DNA of 64,000 nt. It comes from Calditrichia bacterium (GTDB lineage Bacteria > Calditrichota > Calditrichia > RBG-13-44-9 > J075). The position numbers were made by a program, and so were the translations under genes. The notes under the pieces are model-generated. The model was not told where the DNA came from. It ran no database searches and saw only the letters and a program-made list of their open reading frames with translations. The DNA is taken from assembly GCA_028284445.1 (NCBI GenBank), contig JANQRS010000011.1, positions 316,321 through 380,320 of the forward strand. The letters are read 5' to 3'. This document shows, piece after piece, positions 25,783 to 35,865 of the stretch; position 1 is the first letter of the stretch; each line of letters opens with the position of its first letter.

Positions 25783-26250
25783 ATGGCAGATCCGGCCTAC
25801 ATTGCCAATATCAGAATCGAGCGTAAAAAAGGCCCGCTGCGCTTCGCTTATTTGCCGGCGGAAAAGGGTGCCGTTCAGTTTGGCGTACATGGTGCCATTG
25901 CCAGGCATTATGGGGTGAGCCCGGACGTCAGCGAACCTCATGCAACGACCATAGATTACGTCATTGCAGCTACCGGTGGTTGACTGACCGGCACCTTCGG
26001 AGGCGCGTTGGAGGCGCGCAAGATTGATGCAAGCAATGACAAGTTGACTTCAGAAGTCCTTGGTGAAGTTGAAGTAGAAGACAAAGTGCTGGTGATAAAG
26101 AGAATCCATGTCACCTATAAGCTGCAGGCCGATGCGGCGCATCGGGAAACGATAGAGCGGGTGCACGGCATCCATGCAGACTATTGCCCGGTATACAAGT
26201 CTATTTCCGCCGCCATTGATATAACCACGTCGTTAAACATCGAAGATTGA
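25783..26250 (+). CDS. OsmC-like protein, probable selenoprotein (in-frame TGA as Sec67)
   Basis: Read through one in-frame TGA at 25981-25983, this frame gives a single 155-residue OsmC/Ohr-type protein. Before the TGA the frame has TIDYVIAATGG; after it comes LTGTFGGALEARKI, then GEVEVEDKVLVIKRIHV and HADYCPVYKSI. In the family the residue at the TGA is the peroxidatic Cys (GGC-LTGTFG), so selenocysteine replaces it exactly, while the second, resolving Cys (ADYCPVY) is kept. Both halves are in the same frame with no other lesion. A stem-loop with SECIS-like geometry follows at 26003-26019. It likely reduces organic hydroperoxides in the cytoplasm. GGAG lies 8 bases before the ATG. No sel genes are in the window. 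A pseudogene or base error is the alternative. Confidence 0.85.
26003..26019 (+). promoter_or_regulatory. Candidate bacterial SECIS stem-loop
   Basis: GCGCG (26003-26007) pairs perfectly with CGCGC (26015-26019), and T26008 can pair with G26014, leaving a TGGAG loop. The stem starts 19 bases and the loop 25 bases after the TGA. That is within the 16-37 base window described for bacterial SECIS elements, and a G lies in the first two loop positions. It lies inside the OsmC coding sequence, as bacterial SECIS elements do. Confidence 0.55.
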
Positions 26251-26331
26251 AGCATTGAAAATTGACGGGGGAATTCTGTTTCACACAATAATTACACAGC
26301 ACTAAAATGCTAAGAGCCACGAGCCCTTGAA

Positions 26332-27906
26332 ATGAAGACAATCTACCTGTGCATCGTTGCATTTTCATTTTTTGCAATCTCATGTCAGCAAAATGAATCC
26401 AAGCCAAATTTGTTTGATCCGCTGGAATTGACGGTGGCAGAGATTCATGACGCCTATCGCAGCGGCAGTTTCACCTGCGAAGACCTGATGACGGCTTATC
26501 TCGACCGTATTGCAGCCTACGACCAGCAAACCCGGCTTAATGCGATTACGTATCTGAATCCTAAGGCATTGGAAGAGGCGCGAGCAATGGATGTAGAGTT
26601 CAAACGCACCGGCAAGCTGCGTCTGCTCCACGGTATTCCAATGCTGGTTAAGGACAACTATCACACGGCGGGAATGCCAACAACAGCCGGCTCCATCACG
26701 CTAAAAGACTTTATACCGGATGACGACGCTTTCCAGGTTCGCAAATTAAAGGAAGCCGGTGCAATCATCATAGCCAAGACCAACATGGCTGAGTGGGCCT
26801 TCAGCGCCAAGCATACGCATAGTTCAACCGCCGGAGAGACCCGCAACCCTTACAATCTCGCTCGTGTCCCTGCCGGATCAAGCGGCGGCACTGCGGCTGG
26901 TATGGCCGCAAATTTTGCGGCTATCGGCCTGGGAACCGATACCGGGAATTCAATACGAGGTCCATCTTCACACACTGCTCTTGTTGGTTTTCGATCCACA
27001 CTGGGCCTGACCAGCAGGCATGGAATCATCCCGCTGTATATGAGGAATGATGTTGGTGGACCAATGTGCCGGACCGTCGAAGATGCAACGAGAGTTTTGC
27101 AGGCTATTGCCGGATTTGACCCGGCAGATCAAATTACGAAACACAGTGAGGGCAAGGTCCCGGAGTCATATTTGAACTATCTGGACAAAGATGGATTGAA
27201 AAATGCGCGCATTGGCGTATTGAGAGAGTTGAGTGAAGCAGATCCACACCCGGAAATCAAGGCGCTTTTCGATCAGGCGGTCAAAGACCTCGAGCGTTTG
27301 GGGGCCATAGTTGTGGATCCTGTGGTTGTCCCCGATTTTGCTGAATTGCGGAAAAACCAGTGGTGCGCCGACTTTCGCCAGGATATTGAGGCATACCTCG
27401 CAGAGCATGTAAAACGGGACAGTCTGAGGACAATAGAAGACATCATAGCTGCCGGTCCTTATGCAGAAGACGTTAATGAAGGGCTTGAGTATTTTCGAAC
27501 AACAGCAGCAAGAAAGGACCATGAGGTATATCCCTGCCTGGATCCATATAGTGACAAACGTCGCATCGCCTTTCGCGAAGCCATTGAGAAGGAGATGGAT
27601 CGCCTGGAGCTCGACGCCATCATTTTTCCATCCTGGAATCACCCCGCAGCAATTGTCGAGAATTATGCCGAGGGTTATAAAGGGGACAATAGCCAGATTA
27701 TTTCGCCGCACACCGGCCAGCCGGGTTTTACAGTGCCGATGGGATTTACCAGCGAGAATTTGCCGGCCGGCTTACAGTTCCTGGGGAGGATGTATGACGA
27801 GCCGACACTCATCAAGCTGACATTCGCCTATGAACAAGGCACGCTTCATCGGAAACAGCCAGAGTTGTATCCAGGGCTCCATGCCAAACAGGAGGGAATG
27901 AATTGA
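26332..27906 (+). CDS. Exported amidase signature family protein (likely lipoprotein)
   Basis: A 524-residue enzyme with the complete amidase signature triad: Lys107 in MLVKDNY, cis-Ser183 in AGSSGGT and nucleophile Ser207 in GTDTGNSIRGP. The N-terminus (MKTIYLCIVAFSFFAISC) ends in a lipobox-like AISC at residue 18, so it is probably an envelope lipoprotein, unlike the cytoplasmic paralogue at 7263. The ASSGGT/GTDTGNSIRGP form resembles the secreted peptide-amidase and amidase-like proteins of the FCB group. The adjoining M14 peptidase gene overlaps by 4 bases (TTGA), suggesting both take part in breakdown of peptides or peptidoglycan fragments. Confidence 0.9.
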   Translation: MKTIYLCIVAFSFFAISCQQNESKPNLFDPLELTVAEIHDAYRSGSFTCEDLMTAYLDRIAAYDQQTRLNAITYLNPKALEEARAMDVEFKRTGKLRLLHGIPMLVKDNYHTAGMPTTAGSITLKDFIPDDDAFQVRKLKEAGAIIIAKTNMAEWAFSAKHTHSSTAGETRNPYNLARVPAGSSGGTAAGMAANFAAIGLGTDTGNSIRGPSSHTALVGFRSTLGLTSRHGIIPLYMRNDVGGPMCRTVEDATRVLQAIAGFDPADQITKHSEGKVPESYLNYLDKDGLKNARIGVLRELSEADPHPEIKALFDQAVKDLERLGAIVVDPVVVPDFAELRKNQWCADFRQDIEAYLAEHVKRDSLRTIEDIIAAGPYAEDVNEGLEYFRTTAARKDHEVYPCLDPYSDKRRIAFREAIEKEMDRLELDAIIFPSWNHPAAIVENYAEGYKGDNSQIISPHTGQPGFTVPMGFTSENLPAGLQFLGRMYDEPTLIKLTFAYEQGTLHRKQPELYPGLHAKQEGMN

Positions 27907-28682
27907 ACTGGACACTGACACTTCGCCTTCTTTTCGCATCGTTTTTTATACTCATCCTCAACCTGAACGCCCAGGAAGCTTTACAAGAGAGCCGTGGTGC
28001 ATTGCTATACAAAGAAATAGCAGAGAGCAAGATCCCCTGGGACAGTCACGCAAGCAGCGTAAAAGGCCGCAAAATTTTCTCGCTTGAACTAGGCCAGGGC
28101 GATAGCACCACCATTATTTTTGGCGCTTTTCATGGGAACGAATACTTAAGCCCCAAATTTGTTTACGCATTTGCCCAACACTTGTATTTCAGCAAAGACA
28201 TCAAGTTGAATTGCCGGGTCATTATTGTCCCGGTTTTAAATCCTGATGGATTGGTTGCCAATACACGCACAAACGCAAATGGCGTGGACGTTAATCGCAA
28301 TTTCCCAACCAGCAATTGGCAGCCGCACGCAAATGCGCCACGCAACAATCCGGGACCAAGGCCAGCATCGGAACCGGAGACACAATTCGTCATTGCCCTC
28401 CTCGACACCTACAAACCTCAACGCATTGTATCGGTTCATACACCGCTTAAAGTCAACAATTATGACGGACCGGGCAAAAAGATGGCTGAGCAAATGGCAG
28501 CAGAAAACGGCTACCCTGTGGAAGCAGATATCGGGTATCCCACGCCCGGATCTTTCGGCAGCTATGCCGGAAAAGAAAAAGGCATTCCAACCGTGACCCT
28601 GGAATTGCCGCCATCATCCACCGACTTTCAAGAGGTTTGGCCGGGCAATTTTGCTGCTCTCATGACAACGCTGCGCTACTAA
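27903..28682 (+). CDS. Exported M14-family zinc carboxypeptidase/murein amidase-like
   Basis: A 259-residue metallopeptidase. After a signal peptide (1-24, ending LNAQ) the zinc ligands appear as HGNE (His77, Glu80) and His179 in VSVHTPL. GVDVNRNFP provides substrate-binding Asn/Arg residues, NPDG is conserved, and catalytic Glu234 lies in TLELPP. This pattern matches the MpaA-like branch of M14, which cleaves gamma-D-Glu-diaminopimelate bonds in murein peptides, but an export signal is atypical for MpaA and the specificity is unproven. It starts at TTG overlapping the amidase stop by 4 bases, implying translational coupling. Confidence 0.88.
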   Translation: MNWTLTLRLLFASFFILILNLNAQEALQESRGALLYKEIAESKIPWDSHASSVKGRKIFSLELGQGDSTTIIFGAFHGNEYLSPKFVYAFAQHLYFSKDIKLNCRVIIVPVLNPDGLVANTRTNANGVDVNRNFPTSNWQPHANAPRNNPGPRPASEPETQFVIALLDTYKPQRIVSVHTPLKVNNYDGPGKKMAEQMAAENGYPVEADIGYPTPGSFGSYAGKEKGIPTVTLELPPSSTDFQEVWPGNFAALMTTLRY

Positions 28683-28975
28683 TTCCCGGAAACATTTACT
28701 GCCCTTTGCGAGTTAAAGATCAGAAGGCCCTAGACCGAAACCTCAGTTATGTATTTAGACAACTCGGAACTTGTGCAACAAGTCACCACCGATCGTTCGT
28801 AATCACCTATTTTTATAACACTTCGGCTATTTCCACCTCAAGAAAAGATACATATTGACGATGATTCCCATGGCAGGTGTTGCGCCTGAACTGCGCACAT
28901 GCGTGGCCAAGGTAGCATTCGAAGCTATGATCGCAAGTGGCAAGGAATCTTGATACGCAAAAAGACTGGATTCAA

Positions 28976-31900
28976 ATGGCGAACTGGAAACACCTCAAAA
29001 TTCTCGTAATTCTACTCACCTCTTTCTCGATCTCAGGTCAAACAAGCGACCTGCATTTTCGGCACTTCAAATCAGAGCAGGGAATTTCATCCACCATCGT
29101 GAACGACATAAAGCAGGATCGTCTCGGCTTTGTCTGGTTTGCAACCGAGGCTGGTCTCAATCGATATGATGGTTATAGCTTTACACAATATCGCCACAAC
29201 CCCACGGACTCAACGACGCTGCACCTGGATTATGTCATCTCGGTCATGATTGATGAGGATGATCTCCTCTGGTCTACCGGACCGGCAGGCATCAGCCGGC
29301 TCAATCTCCACACCGACAAAATTACAAATTATTCATTGTCGACGGCAGACTCCGGTAGCGCGTCCTGGACGGATCTACTGGTGGACAGAAGAGTCAACAA
29401 CCGCATCTGGTTTATACAGCGGCGACGCGATCTGATCTCGATGGATCCCGCCACCGGAGACATCGAGACGTTTTCTACCTACCAAGGCCTGGCAGACACA
29501 AGCCACAAGCATTTTGTCGTGAATCTCGACGTGTCACAAGATGACAAAATATGGATGACCATCGCCAATCACGGTGTTGTCATCCATGATGTTACAATGA
29601 AAAAGTCTATCAACTGGGAGCAGAATAAAACCTACGCGAAAGAGCATCCGTATTCACTAAAATTCAGCAATGATGGCATCCACCTGTGGTTGGCGACATG
29701 GAAACGGCTCTACAAACACAATCTCTTGACAGATGAAAGCACCCCGATTGATCTCGCAACAAGTCCCAAGGACTCAGTAATCGTTGAACATATTTTCGAG
29801 ACGCCTGAAGGAAATCTATGGCTATCAACTCGCAAAAGCGGCCTATTGTATTATGAGGCTGGAACGGGCAACATCAGCCGAATTAAAAGTGACCCAACAA
29901 ATCCGGGCAAATTAATGACCAACGAAATTCTGTTCTCGATGGTCGATGCCAGCGGCGTTCTATGGGTGAGTACAAATGGTGGTTTGTCCAGTAGCGATTT
30001 GTATCGCAAACCGTTTGTCAACTACCGGAACATCCCTCATATTGAGTCCTCTTTGAGTCACGATGTCGTTTTCGCCATAACCAAGGACCAAAATGATGAT
30101 GTCTGGCTGGGCCTTACAAAAGGGATAGATCGACTGAATGCGGGGACTGATAATTTTACGCACTTTTCCTCGACAGATGGCAAGTTGGCCTATCCGGAAA
30201 CCTGGTCGCTCCTGACAGACAGCAAGAACCGTGTATGGGCCGGTAGCTACCGTGGCGGCCTCAGCCTTTTCGATCGTCGCAGGCAAACATTCAAGCAATT
30301 TCCGGTGACAGAGGAGGGGCGAGGCGGCTCAAGAGGGTCAGCCATTTTCACAATGGCAGCGGGGCGTTACGGCCGAATTTGGCTTGGAACAGAGGAGGGT
30401 TTGGAAAGCATCAACCCGGACACCAGGCAGTTTTCCCTGCACTGGAATTCCAATGAACGCATCGTTGTTCGCTGCATCATTGAAGACCACGACGGCAAAG
30501 TCTGGTTTGGCACTGACGGCAAAGGCTTGGGAGTCCTGGACCAGCAAACCAGTCAGGTTCGCTGGTTTGAGCATGCAAGCAACGACACGAGCAGCATTGG
30601 GGGAAATGCTGTATTCTCTATGCTTCAGGACCGCGACGGGACGTTTTGGCTCGGCCGGGAAACCGGTCTATCCATCTTGCGCAACACTCCGGAACCTGGC
30701 GAAACTGCAGTATTTGATAATTACACGACTGCAAATGGGCTATCTGACAATGTAATTGTCGGCCTGCTTGAGGCAGATGACGGCTCTGTTTGGGCTTCGA
30801 CGCACAAAGGTCTAAGCCGAATAACAAAGGAGCGCCGCCATAGTAACGATTACATCAAAATTGATGTTGACCCCTTCTATCGCGGCGATGGACTGCCTTC
30901 CGATGTCTACTTTATCGGCCCCGCCTTCAAAGATGAGAATGGGAACTTGTATTTCGGTGGAGATGGCGGTTTTACGATCTTCGATCCGGCCGAGGTAAAA
31001 CGCAATCCGATAGAACCGCAGGTAGCCATAACACAATTTGAGTTACTTAACCAACCAATCCTCCCGGGACAAAGCGACGAGAATGGACGGGTCTTGCTCA
31101 CGAACCACATTGCCTATACCGACACAATCACGCTGGGATATGACGACAAAGTCATCTCTTTTGAATTCGCGGCTATCCACAATGCGTCTCCCGGCGAGAA
31201 TCAATATGCTTACATCCTGGAAGGACTGGAAGATGAATGGCACTATTCCGGCGACAGGCGTTTTGCGACCTACTCCAATCTGGAACCGGGCACTTATCGG
31301 TTTCGTGTTAAAGCAGCTAACCCGGATGGCGTATGGAACAAGCGAGGCGCCACAGTAACCCTGATCGTGCAACCACTGTTCTGGCAAACTCAGTGGTTCA
31401 AATTCCTGTGCCTCTTCCTCGGCGTAGCCTTCGTTCTCTGGTTTGTGAATTACAAGACCGGGCAAATTCGTCGCTACAACGAAGCGCTGGAACGCAGTGT
31501 TGCCAATCGCACCGCGGAGTTGCGGGCCTCGAACGAAGCATTGAAGGAGGCTAAGGATGCGGCCGAAGAAGCGACCCGCGCCAAGAGCGAGTTCCTCGCA
31601 AATATGAGTCACGAGATTCGTACGCCAATGAATGGCGTCCTGGGAATGGCAAGCTTGATGCGCGATACAGATCTGAATATCGAACAGCGCGAGTCACTGG
31701 AAATTATTCAAAACAGCGCCGAAAACCTCCTCGCCATTATCAACGACATTCTGGATTTTTCAAAGATTGAAGCCGGGAAGATGGATTTTGAAGACCATCC
31801 CTTTGACCTGGGTGCAGCACTTGAGGATACAGTTGGCCTACTAGCCTTTAAAAGCGAGCAAAAGAACCTCGAGCTTATCTATGACATCGCAGCAGATATT

Positions 31901-33178
31901 CCTTTGATGCTGCGTGGGGATGAAGGACGCTTGCGCCAGGTCATTGTGAACCTCCTAAACAATGCCGTCAAATTTACAAAAGAGGGAGAGATCCTTCTTG
32001 AAGTTCGCCTCCTTGAGGAAGTTGAAGAAAATGTCACTCTGGAATTTGCTGTCACAGATACCGGCATCGGCATTCCCAAGGAGCGGCTAGACCGGCTCTT
32101 TAGGTCATTCTCACAAGTAGACGCATCAATTACCCGGCGCTACGGCGGCACCGGATTAGGGTTGGCAATTTCAAAGAAAATCGTGGAACTCATGGGCGGT
32201 AAAATCGGCGTGGAAAGCACTGAGGGCGTCGGCTCCAAATTCTGGTTCACCACTGTTTTCGCCAAGCAGGAAGATCAAGCATCAACTTCCGGCAGCCCAT
32301 TGGCATTCCTTGAAGATAAACGTGTTTTGATCGTCGATGACAACGCCACCAATCGCCGGGTTCTTTCCGGCCTGCTTTTGGATTCCAGCAAACACCTCGT
32401 TCAGGCGCAGGATGGCGCAGAGGCCCTTTTGGCTGTGGAGCGCGCCTTTCTGGATGGTCAGCCTTTTGATCTCGCCATCCTCGACATGATGATGCCCAAA
32501 ATGGACGGCATCACTCTGGCAAAGCGCCTGCGTGAAAATGAGAGAAACAATAAAATGCGCCTGGTTCTCCTCAGTTCGATGGTCGGACGTCCAAAATCAG
32601 AGGAGCTAAAGAAGATTGGCATTGATGCCTGGCTTACAAAGCCGATTCGCCTGAGCACCCTGGGGTATACATTAAAAGAAGTTGTGGAGCGCAAAAAATC
32701 TGTCGGGAAAAGCCGCTTTAGAGAGAATATGTTTGAGCCTACATTGAGCAGCGATGAGTGCGCCCGCTTTCGGATTTTAATTGCTGAGGATAATATCGTA
32801 AATCAAAAAGTAGCCGCAAGAATGCTGACTCGCTTTGGATTTAACGTAGACACGGTGAGCAATGGGCTCGAGGCAGTAAAGGCCCTCGAGATGATACCAT
32901 ATGATCTGGTTCTAATGGATGTTATGATGCCTGAAATGGATGGCCTCGACGCGACCCGGCGCATTCGCGACACGGACTCGCATGTCCTCAATCATCACAT
33001 TCCAATTGTGGCAATGACCGCCAATGCTATGAAAGGTGACCGTGAAAAATGCCTCGCTGCCGGCATGAACGACTATGTAGCCAAACCCGTTAAGCGCGAA
33101 GAGCTATATCGAGCAGTAGAGAAAGAATGTCTGAGCCTGCTACAGGAGCGCCCAAGCAAGGCCGCATCTACCAGCTAG
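28976..33178 (+). CDS. Hybrid histidine kinase with periplasmic propeller and two receivers
   Basis: About 1400 residues. A signal segment (residues 1-22) is followed by a periplasmic two-component-regulator propeller domain (about 25-690), with repeats such as [17 protein letters not shown] and [20 protein letters not shown] Ig-like domain follows ([24 protein letters not shown], about 700-790), then one membrane helix ([15 protein letters not shown]) and a HisKA domain with His879 in NMSHEIRTP. The HATPase domain ([28 protein letters not shown]) precedes two receiver domains with Asp1170 (ILDMMMP) and Asp1315 (LMDVMMP). There is no DNA-binding domain, so unlike HTCS proteins it must signal through another protein. 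Such sensors usually detect sugars or polymers. ATG 28976 is chosen over GTG 28937 because it gives a normal signal peptide. Confidence 0.9.
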   Translation: MANWKHLKILVILLTSFSISGQTSDLHFRHFKSEQGISSTIVNDIKQDRLGFVWFATEAGLNRYDGYSFTQYRHNPTDSTTLHLDYVISVMIDEDDLLWSTGPAGISRLNLHTDKITNYSLSTADSGSASWTDLLVDRRVNNRIWFIQRRRDLISMDPATGDIETFSTYQGLADTSHKHFVVNLDVSQDDKIWMTIANHGVVIHDVTMKKSINWEQNKTYAKEHPYSLKFSNDGIHLWLATWKRLYKHNLLTDESTPIDLATSPKDSVIVEHIFETPEGNLWLSTRKSGLLYYEAGTGNISRIKSDPTNPGKLMTNEILFSMVDASGVLWVSTNGGLSSSDLYRKPFVNYRNIPHIESSLSHDVVFAITKDQNDDVWLGLTKGIDRLNAGTDNFTHFSSTDGKLAYPETWSLLTDSKNRVWAGSYRGGLSLFDRRRQTFKQFPVTEEGRGGSRGSAIFTMAAGRYGRIWLGTEEGLESINPDTRQFSLHWNSNERIVVRCIIEDHDGKVWFGTDGKGLGVLDQQTSQVRWFEHASNDTSSIGGNAVFSMLQDRDGTFWLGRETGLSILRNTPEPGETAVFDNYTTANGLSDNVIVGLLEADDGSVWASTHKGLSRITKERRHSNDYIKIDVDPFYRGDGLPSDVYFIGPAFKDENGNLYFGGDGGFTIFDPAEVKRNPIEPQVAITQFELLNQPILPGQSDENGRVLLTNHIAYTDTITLGYDDKVISFEFAAIHNASPGENQYAYILEGLEDEWHYSGDRRFATYSNLEPGTYRFRVKAANPDGVWNKRGATVTLIVQPLFWQTQWFKFLCLFLGVAFVLWFVNYKTGQIRRYNEALERSVANRTAELRASNEALKEAKDAAEEATRAKSEFLANMSHEIRTPMNGVLGMASLMRDTDLNIEQRESLEIIQNSAENLLAIINDILDFSKIEAGKMDFEDHPFDLGAALEDTVGLLAFKSEQKNLELIYDIAADIPLMLRGDEGRLRQVIVNLLNNAVKFTKEGEILLEVRLLEEVEENVTLEFAVTDTGIGIPKERLDRLFRSFSQVDASITRRYGGTGLGLAISKKIVELMGGKIGVESTEGVGSKFWFTTVFAKQEDQASTSGSPLAFLEDKRVLIVDDNATNRRVLSGLLLDSSKHLVQAQDGAEALLAVERAFLDGQPFDLAILDMMMPKMDGITLAKRLRENERNNKMRLVLLSSMVGRPKSEELKKIGIDAWLTKPIRLSTLGYTLKEVVERKKSVGKSRFRENMFEPTLSSDECARFRILIAEDNIVNQKVAARMLTRFGFNVDTVSNGLEAVKALEMIPYDLVLMDVMMPEMDGLDATRRIRDTDSHVLNHHIPIVAMTANAMKGDREKCLAAGMNDYVAKPVKREELYRAVEKECLSLLQERPSKAASTS

Positions 33179-33256
33179 ATCCCCGTAAGTGAATTTCGAA
33201 CGATTTATGAAATTTTCCTCTTTTTTGCATCTCATGAATAAAGAGAGGAAAATTCC

Positions 33257-33988
33257 ATGCAGAGGCGTAAATTCGATCCACGCAACCCCAAATACATCCG
33301 GGGGATTTATAACTACTGTGATGCCTGGTGCAAAAAATGTCCCTTCACATCTCGCTGTCTCACTTACGACATGGAGAAAGGCAACGATCTCGTGCTGCTA
33401 GAAGTCGATCTTGATGCCAGAGAAGCGGTCCTCGCGGACATTGAAGATCAGGGCTTTATGGAAGACACTGAGGCCTCGCACATCGAAGATAAATACGGAT
33501 TCTCCCCGGCCATTAAAAGTGAAGAGTTTGAGCAATATCCGTCCGCTATCGCTGCCAGCGAATATGCGGATCAAGCAGGTGAGTGGCTTCGCGGGTGGTA
33601 TACCCGGGTTGAAGCCAAAGCGCTCATGGACGGCACACTCCACGACTACACCTCCGAATCGGTCCCTGATGCGGTGCAGACAATCGGCTGGTATCATCTG
33701 CAAATTTATGTCAAAATAATGCGCGCCTTGCGCGGCCAACAAGAAGCTATGGAATTCGGCACATTGAAAAATATGCCGAACGATTCTGACGGTTCGGCTA
33801 AAGTCGCCCTGATTGGGATTGACAATTCTCTGGAAGCAATAACTCGCCTGGCGAAGGAGGACCCAGCCGACAAGCATGAGCTACTGCTTTTGTCGCGCCA
33901 ACTAAAACACTTGAAGACCGAAGTCGAAGCGACTTTTCCGAATGCGCGGGCATTTGTTCGCCCCGGTTTCGACAACACCCTCAACTAG
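33257..33988 (+). CDS. Conserved protein with N-terminal four-Cys cluster
   Basis: Function not recognised. The 243-residue soluble protein begins with a compact cysteine cluster, YCDAWCKKCPFTSRC (Cys21, Cys25, Cys28, Cys34), with CxxC spacing suited to zinc or an iron-sulfur cluster. The rest is mostly helical (EYADQAGEWLRGWYTRVEAKA, TIGWYHLQIYVKIMRALRG) and has no further cysteines. No signal peptide or membrane segment is visible. The ATG is preceded by AGAGGAAAA. It lies 78 bases after the hybrid kinase gene and may be part of its transcript. The intergenic hairpin at 34001 ends the unit. Confidence 0.75.
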   Translation: MQRRKFDPRNPKYIRGIYNYCDAWCKKCPFTSRCLTYDMEKGNDLVLLEVDLDAREAVLADIEDQGFMEDTEASHIEDKYGFSPAIKSEEFEQYPSAIAASEYADQAGEWLRGWYTRVEAKALMDGTLHDYTSESVPDAVQTIGWYHLQIYVKIMRALRGQQEAMEFGTLKNMPNDSDGSAKVALIGIDNSLEAITRLAKEDPADKHELLLLSRQLKHLKTEVEATFPNARAFVRPGFDNTLN

Positions 33989-34000
33989 CAACTCTGCAAT

Positions 34001-34035
34001 AGGTCGAAATCCCGGCACTGCCGGGGTTTCGACCT
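34001..34035. terminator. Bidirectional hairpin terminator
   Basis: A 16-bp stem (34001-34016 with 34020-34035, one T-G pair) has a 3-base ACT loop between convergent genes. It has no long T-run on either side, so it may act as a processing or Rho-assisted site. The core TCGAAATCCCGGC is very like the hairpin at 57823-57855. Confidence 0.75.
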
Positions 34036-34042
34036 ATCAATC

Positions 34043-35143
34043 TTAACTTGATCTTTGTGATGGCCATTCTTCGTCGCGCAGGTAAACGGTTTGTGTCGGG
34101 AAGGCAAACTCGAGGCCATGACTCTCTACCACCTTCATGATTTTCAACATTAAGTCTTCCCGTGCCGCGAGGAAGTCTGTCCAAACAGTTGATTTTGTAA
34201 AACAATAGATTTGCAGATTCAAGCTGGATCCGCCGAATTCTGTAAAGTGAACGAAGTTGAAACCCTGATCAATGGCGGGGTGCTCGGAAATCAACTGACG
34301 AAGGTCTTTCAGGATAGCTTCAATCTGCCCAGCGCTCGCTTCGTAAGAGAGCCCAACCGTCATTTTGATTCTACGAATGGGCCGTTGAGAATGATTTGTG
34401 ATAGGGGAGGTAGAAAATGTAGAGTTCGGAACGGTGATGATCGATTTATCAAACCGGCGAACCTTGGTTGTGCGGAAGCCAACTTCTTCAACAGTTCCTT
34501 CCACGCTACCGAATTGCACCCAATCGCCAATTTGAAAAGGCTTGTCTGTAAACACCACAAAGGATCCGAACAAATTGGCGACAGTATCCTGAGCTGCCAG
34601 CGCCAAAGCCAAACCACCAACACCGAGACTGGCAATCAGACTGGTCACGGAATAACCGAGATTCTGAATCACCATAATGGCAATGCTAACAAAAATCACC
34701 ACTTTTAGGGTTTTACGCAGAAGTGGAATTAGCTGATCATCCAGTTTTGATTCGGTCTTCTGTGAAGCCCGAGCCAGGGCGCTCGTTAGCACATCAACCA
34801 GACGCAAGAGAAGCCAGGCGATCGCAGTCCAGAGGGCAATCTGCAAGCCTTGATAGACATATTGCTGTAAGTCAAACGGCTCTGAAGGCAATTGTGCCAG
34901 GCCTGCCGCAACCCGCCAGATCCCAATTTGAATGATCGCAGCGATTGGGGCAGGCGTATGAGCGACAAATTCATCATCCCATTTCAACTCGCTTTTGTCA
35001 GCCTGCTTTGACAAAACGGTGGAAAAGACTATATTTATCAGGCGTCGTGCTGCAAACCCGAGGAATATAATTAAAATGGCCAATAAAATGCGCCAAAGCG
35101 GCACACCCCAAAGTACCTCCTGTTGTAGAATTTCTAGATCCAT
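34043..35143 (-). CDS. MscS-family mechanosensitive ion channel
   Basis: A 366-residue small-conductance channel homologue with about five hydrophobic segments before the pore. The TM3 pore/hinge region is LIASLGVGGLALALAAQDTVANLFGSFVVFTDKPF (about residues 181-215), with the Ala/Gly pattern that lines the MscS pore. It is followed by the beta domain (IGDWVQFGSVEGTVEEVGFRTTKVR) and the conserved PNSTF motif. The C-terminal alpha/beta domain is present, giving the vestibule. It is expected to release solutes on hypo-osmotic shock. It is transcribed towards the hairpin at 34001 and diverges from a membrane gene cluster. Confidence 0.93.
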   Translation of the reverse strand: MDLEILQQEVLWGVPLWRILLAILIIFLGFAARRLINIVFSTVLSKQADKSELKWDDEFVAHTPAPIAAIIQIGIWRVAAGLAQLPSEPFDLQQYVYQGLQIALWTAIAWLLLRLVDVLTSALARASQKTESKLDDQLIPLLRKTLKVVIFVSIAIMVIQNLGYSVTSLIASLGVGGLALALAAQDTVANLFGSFVVFTDKPFQIGDWVQFGSVEGTVEEVGFRTTKVRRFDKSIITVPNSTFSTSPITNHSQRPIRRIKMTVGLSYEASAGQIEAILKDLRQLISEHPAIDQGFNFVHFTEFGGSSLNLQIYCFTKSTVWTDFLAAREDLMLKIMKVVESHGLEFAFPTQTVYLRDEEWPSQRSS

Positions 35144-35268
35144 TTCAGCCCCACACAGTTCAATTGTTGTTCTTGGAGTTTGAGTTCAATATGCCCCGAA
35201 ATAAAGCAAAAGACTGTTGGTTGTCAAGAAGTAGATCATTTACTATGCAGTAAACTTGAGGAATGGTT

Positions 35269-35853
35269 ATGAGGCCTCACCACCACATATCGCTGGACTA
35301 TGAACTAAAGCTGGATGATTGGGTAGCGGCGGTCATGCATGCAACCGACAAGAGCGGCTTCGCAACGGCCATGACCAATCAATTGAACAACCTTTCATTC
35401 GAGGCTGCAGTATTTGTCTTTCTTGCCTTGCCCGTCATTGTACTACTGGGCGGCGCGCCAATTCTGATCTTCATGTTATTGCCCCTTTTGTTTGCCGTTG
35501 GTTTCTGGTTGTATCGCCGTCCATTGAAAACCGCAAAAGACATTCACCAAAAACTGCAGTCTTCGCTACCAGAAGAATATGTTGGTCAGGTGCAACTGAC
35601 AGCGACAGCAAAATTTTTGCAGACCAGCACCAGCCAAAGTGACAACACATACGACTGGCAAGACGTCAGCTCAGTTGAAGAGAATGGATTTTATATTTTT
35701 CTTTCAATAGGCGCCGACAACTTTTGGGTCATTCCCGCTCGTGCATTTGAAAATGAAACGGCGTTTGTCAACGCTGCCTGGCGCCTCAAGAAATTTCGAA
35801 GCGATGCCGACGGCGCATACGATTCTCCCACAACATCCCGGGAAAAACATTAA
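35269..35853 (+). CDS. YcxB-like membrane protein
   Basis: A protein of about 194 residues with two adjacent membrane helices (about residues 48-63 and 64-80) followed by a soluble domain. The soluble part has features of the YcxB-like C-terminal domain: QVQLTATAKFLQTSTSQSDNTYDWQDVSSVEENGFYIFLSI and NFWVIPARAF, which form a small beta domain. Function is unknown; such proteins usually sit in the inner membrane with the domain in the cytoplasm. ATG 35269 has GAGG at 7-base spacing, better than ATG 35263. It starts a co-directional cluster of four genes. Confidence 0.75.
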   Translation: MRPHHHISLDYELKLDDWVAAVMHATDKSGFATAMTNQLNNLSFEAAVFVFLALPVIVLLGGAPILIFMLLPLLFAVGFWLYRRPLKTAKDIHQKLQSSLPEEYVGQVQLTATAKFLQTSTSQSDNTYDWQDVSSVEENGFYIFLSIGADNFWVIPARAFENETAFVNAAWRLKKFRSDADGAYDSPTTSREKH

Positions 35854-35865
35854 CGAGTTCGAACC

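Noticed and set aside
25783..25983. A separate short gene of 66 residues, with a second one starting at 26008
   Set aside because: Both halves are one OsmC-like sequence in the same frame with the TGA at the catalytic Cys; the second half has no ribosome binding site.
27166..27711. A 181-residue minus-strand open frame under the amidase gene
   Set aside because: Antisense to well-conserved amidase motifs.
31043..31612. A 189-residue open frame on the minus strand inside the hybrid kinase gene
   Set aside because: Antisense shadow of a clearly coding region with no family features.
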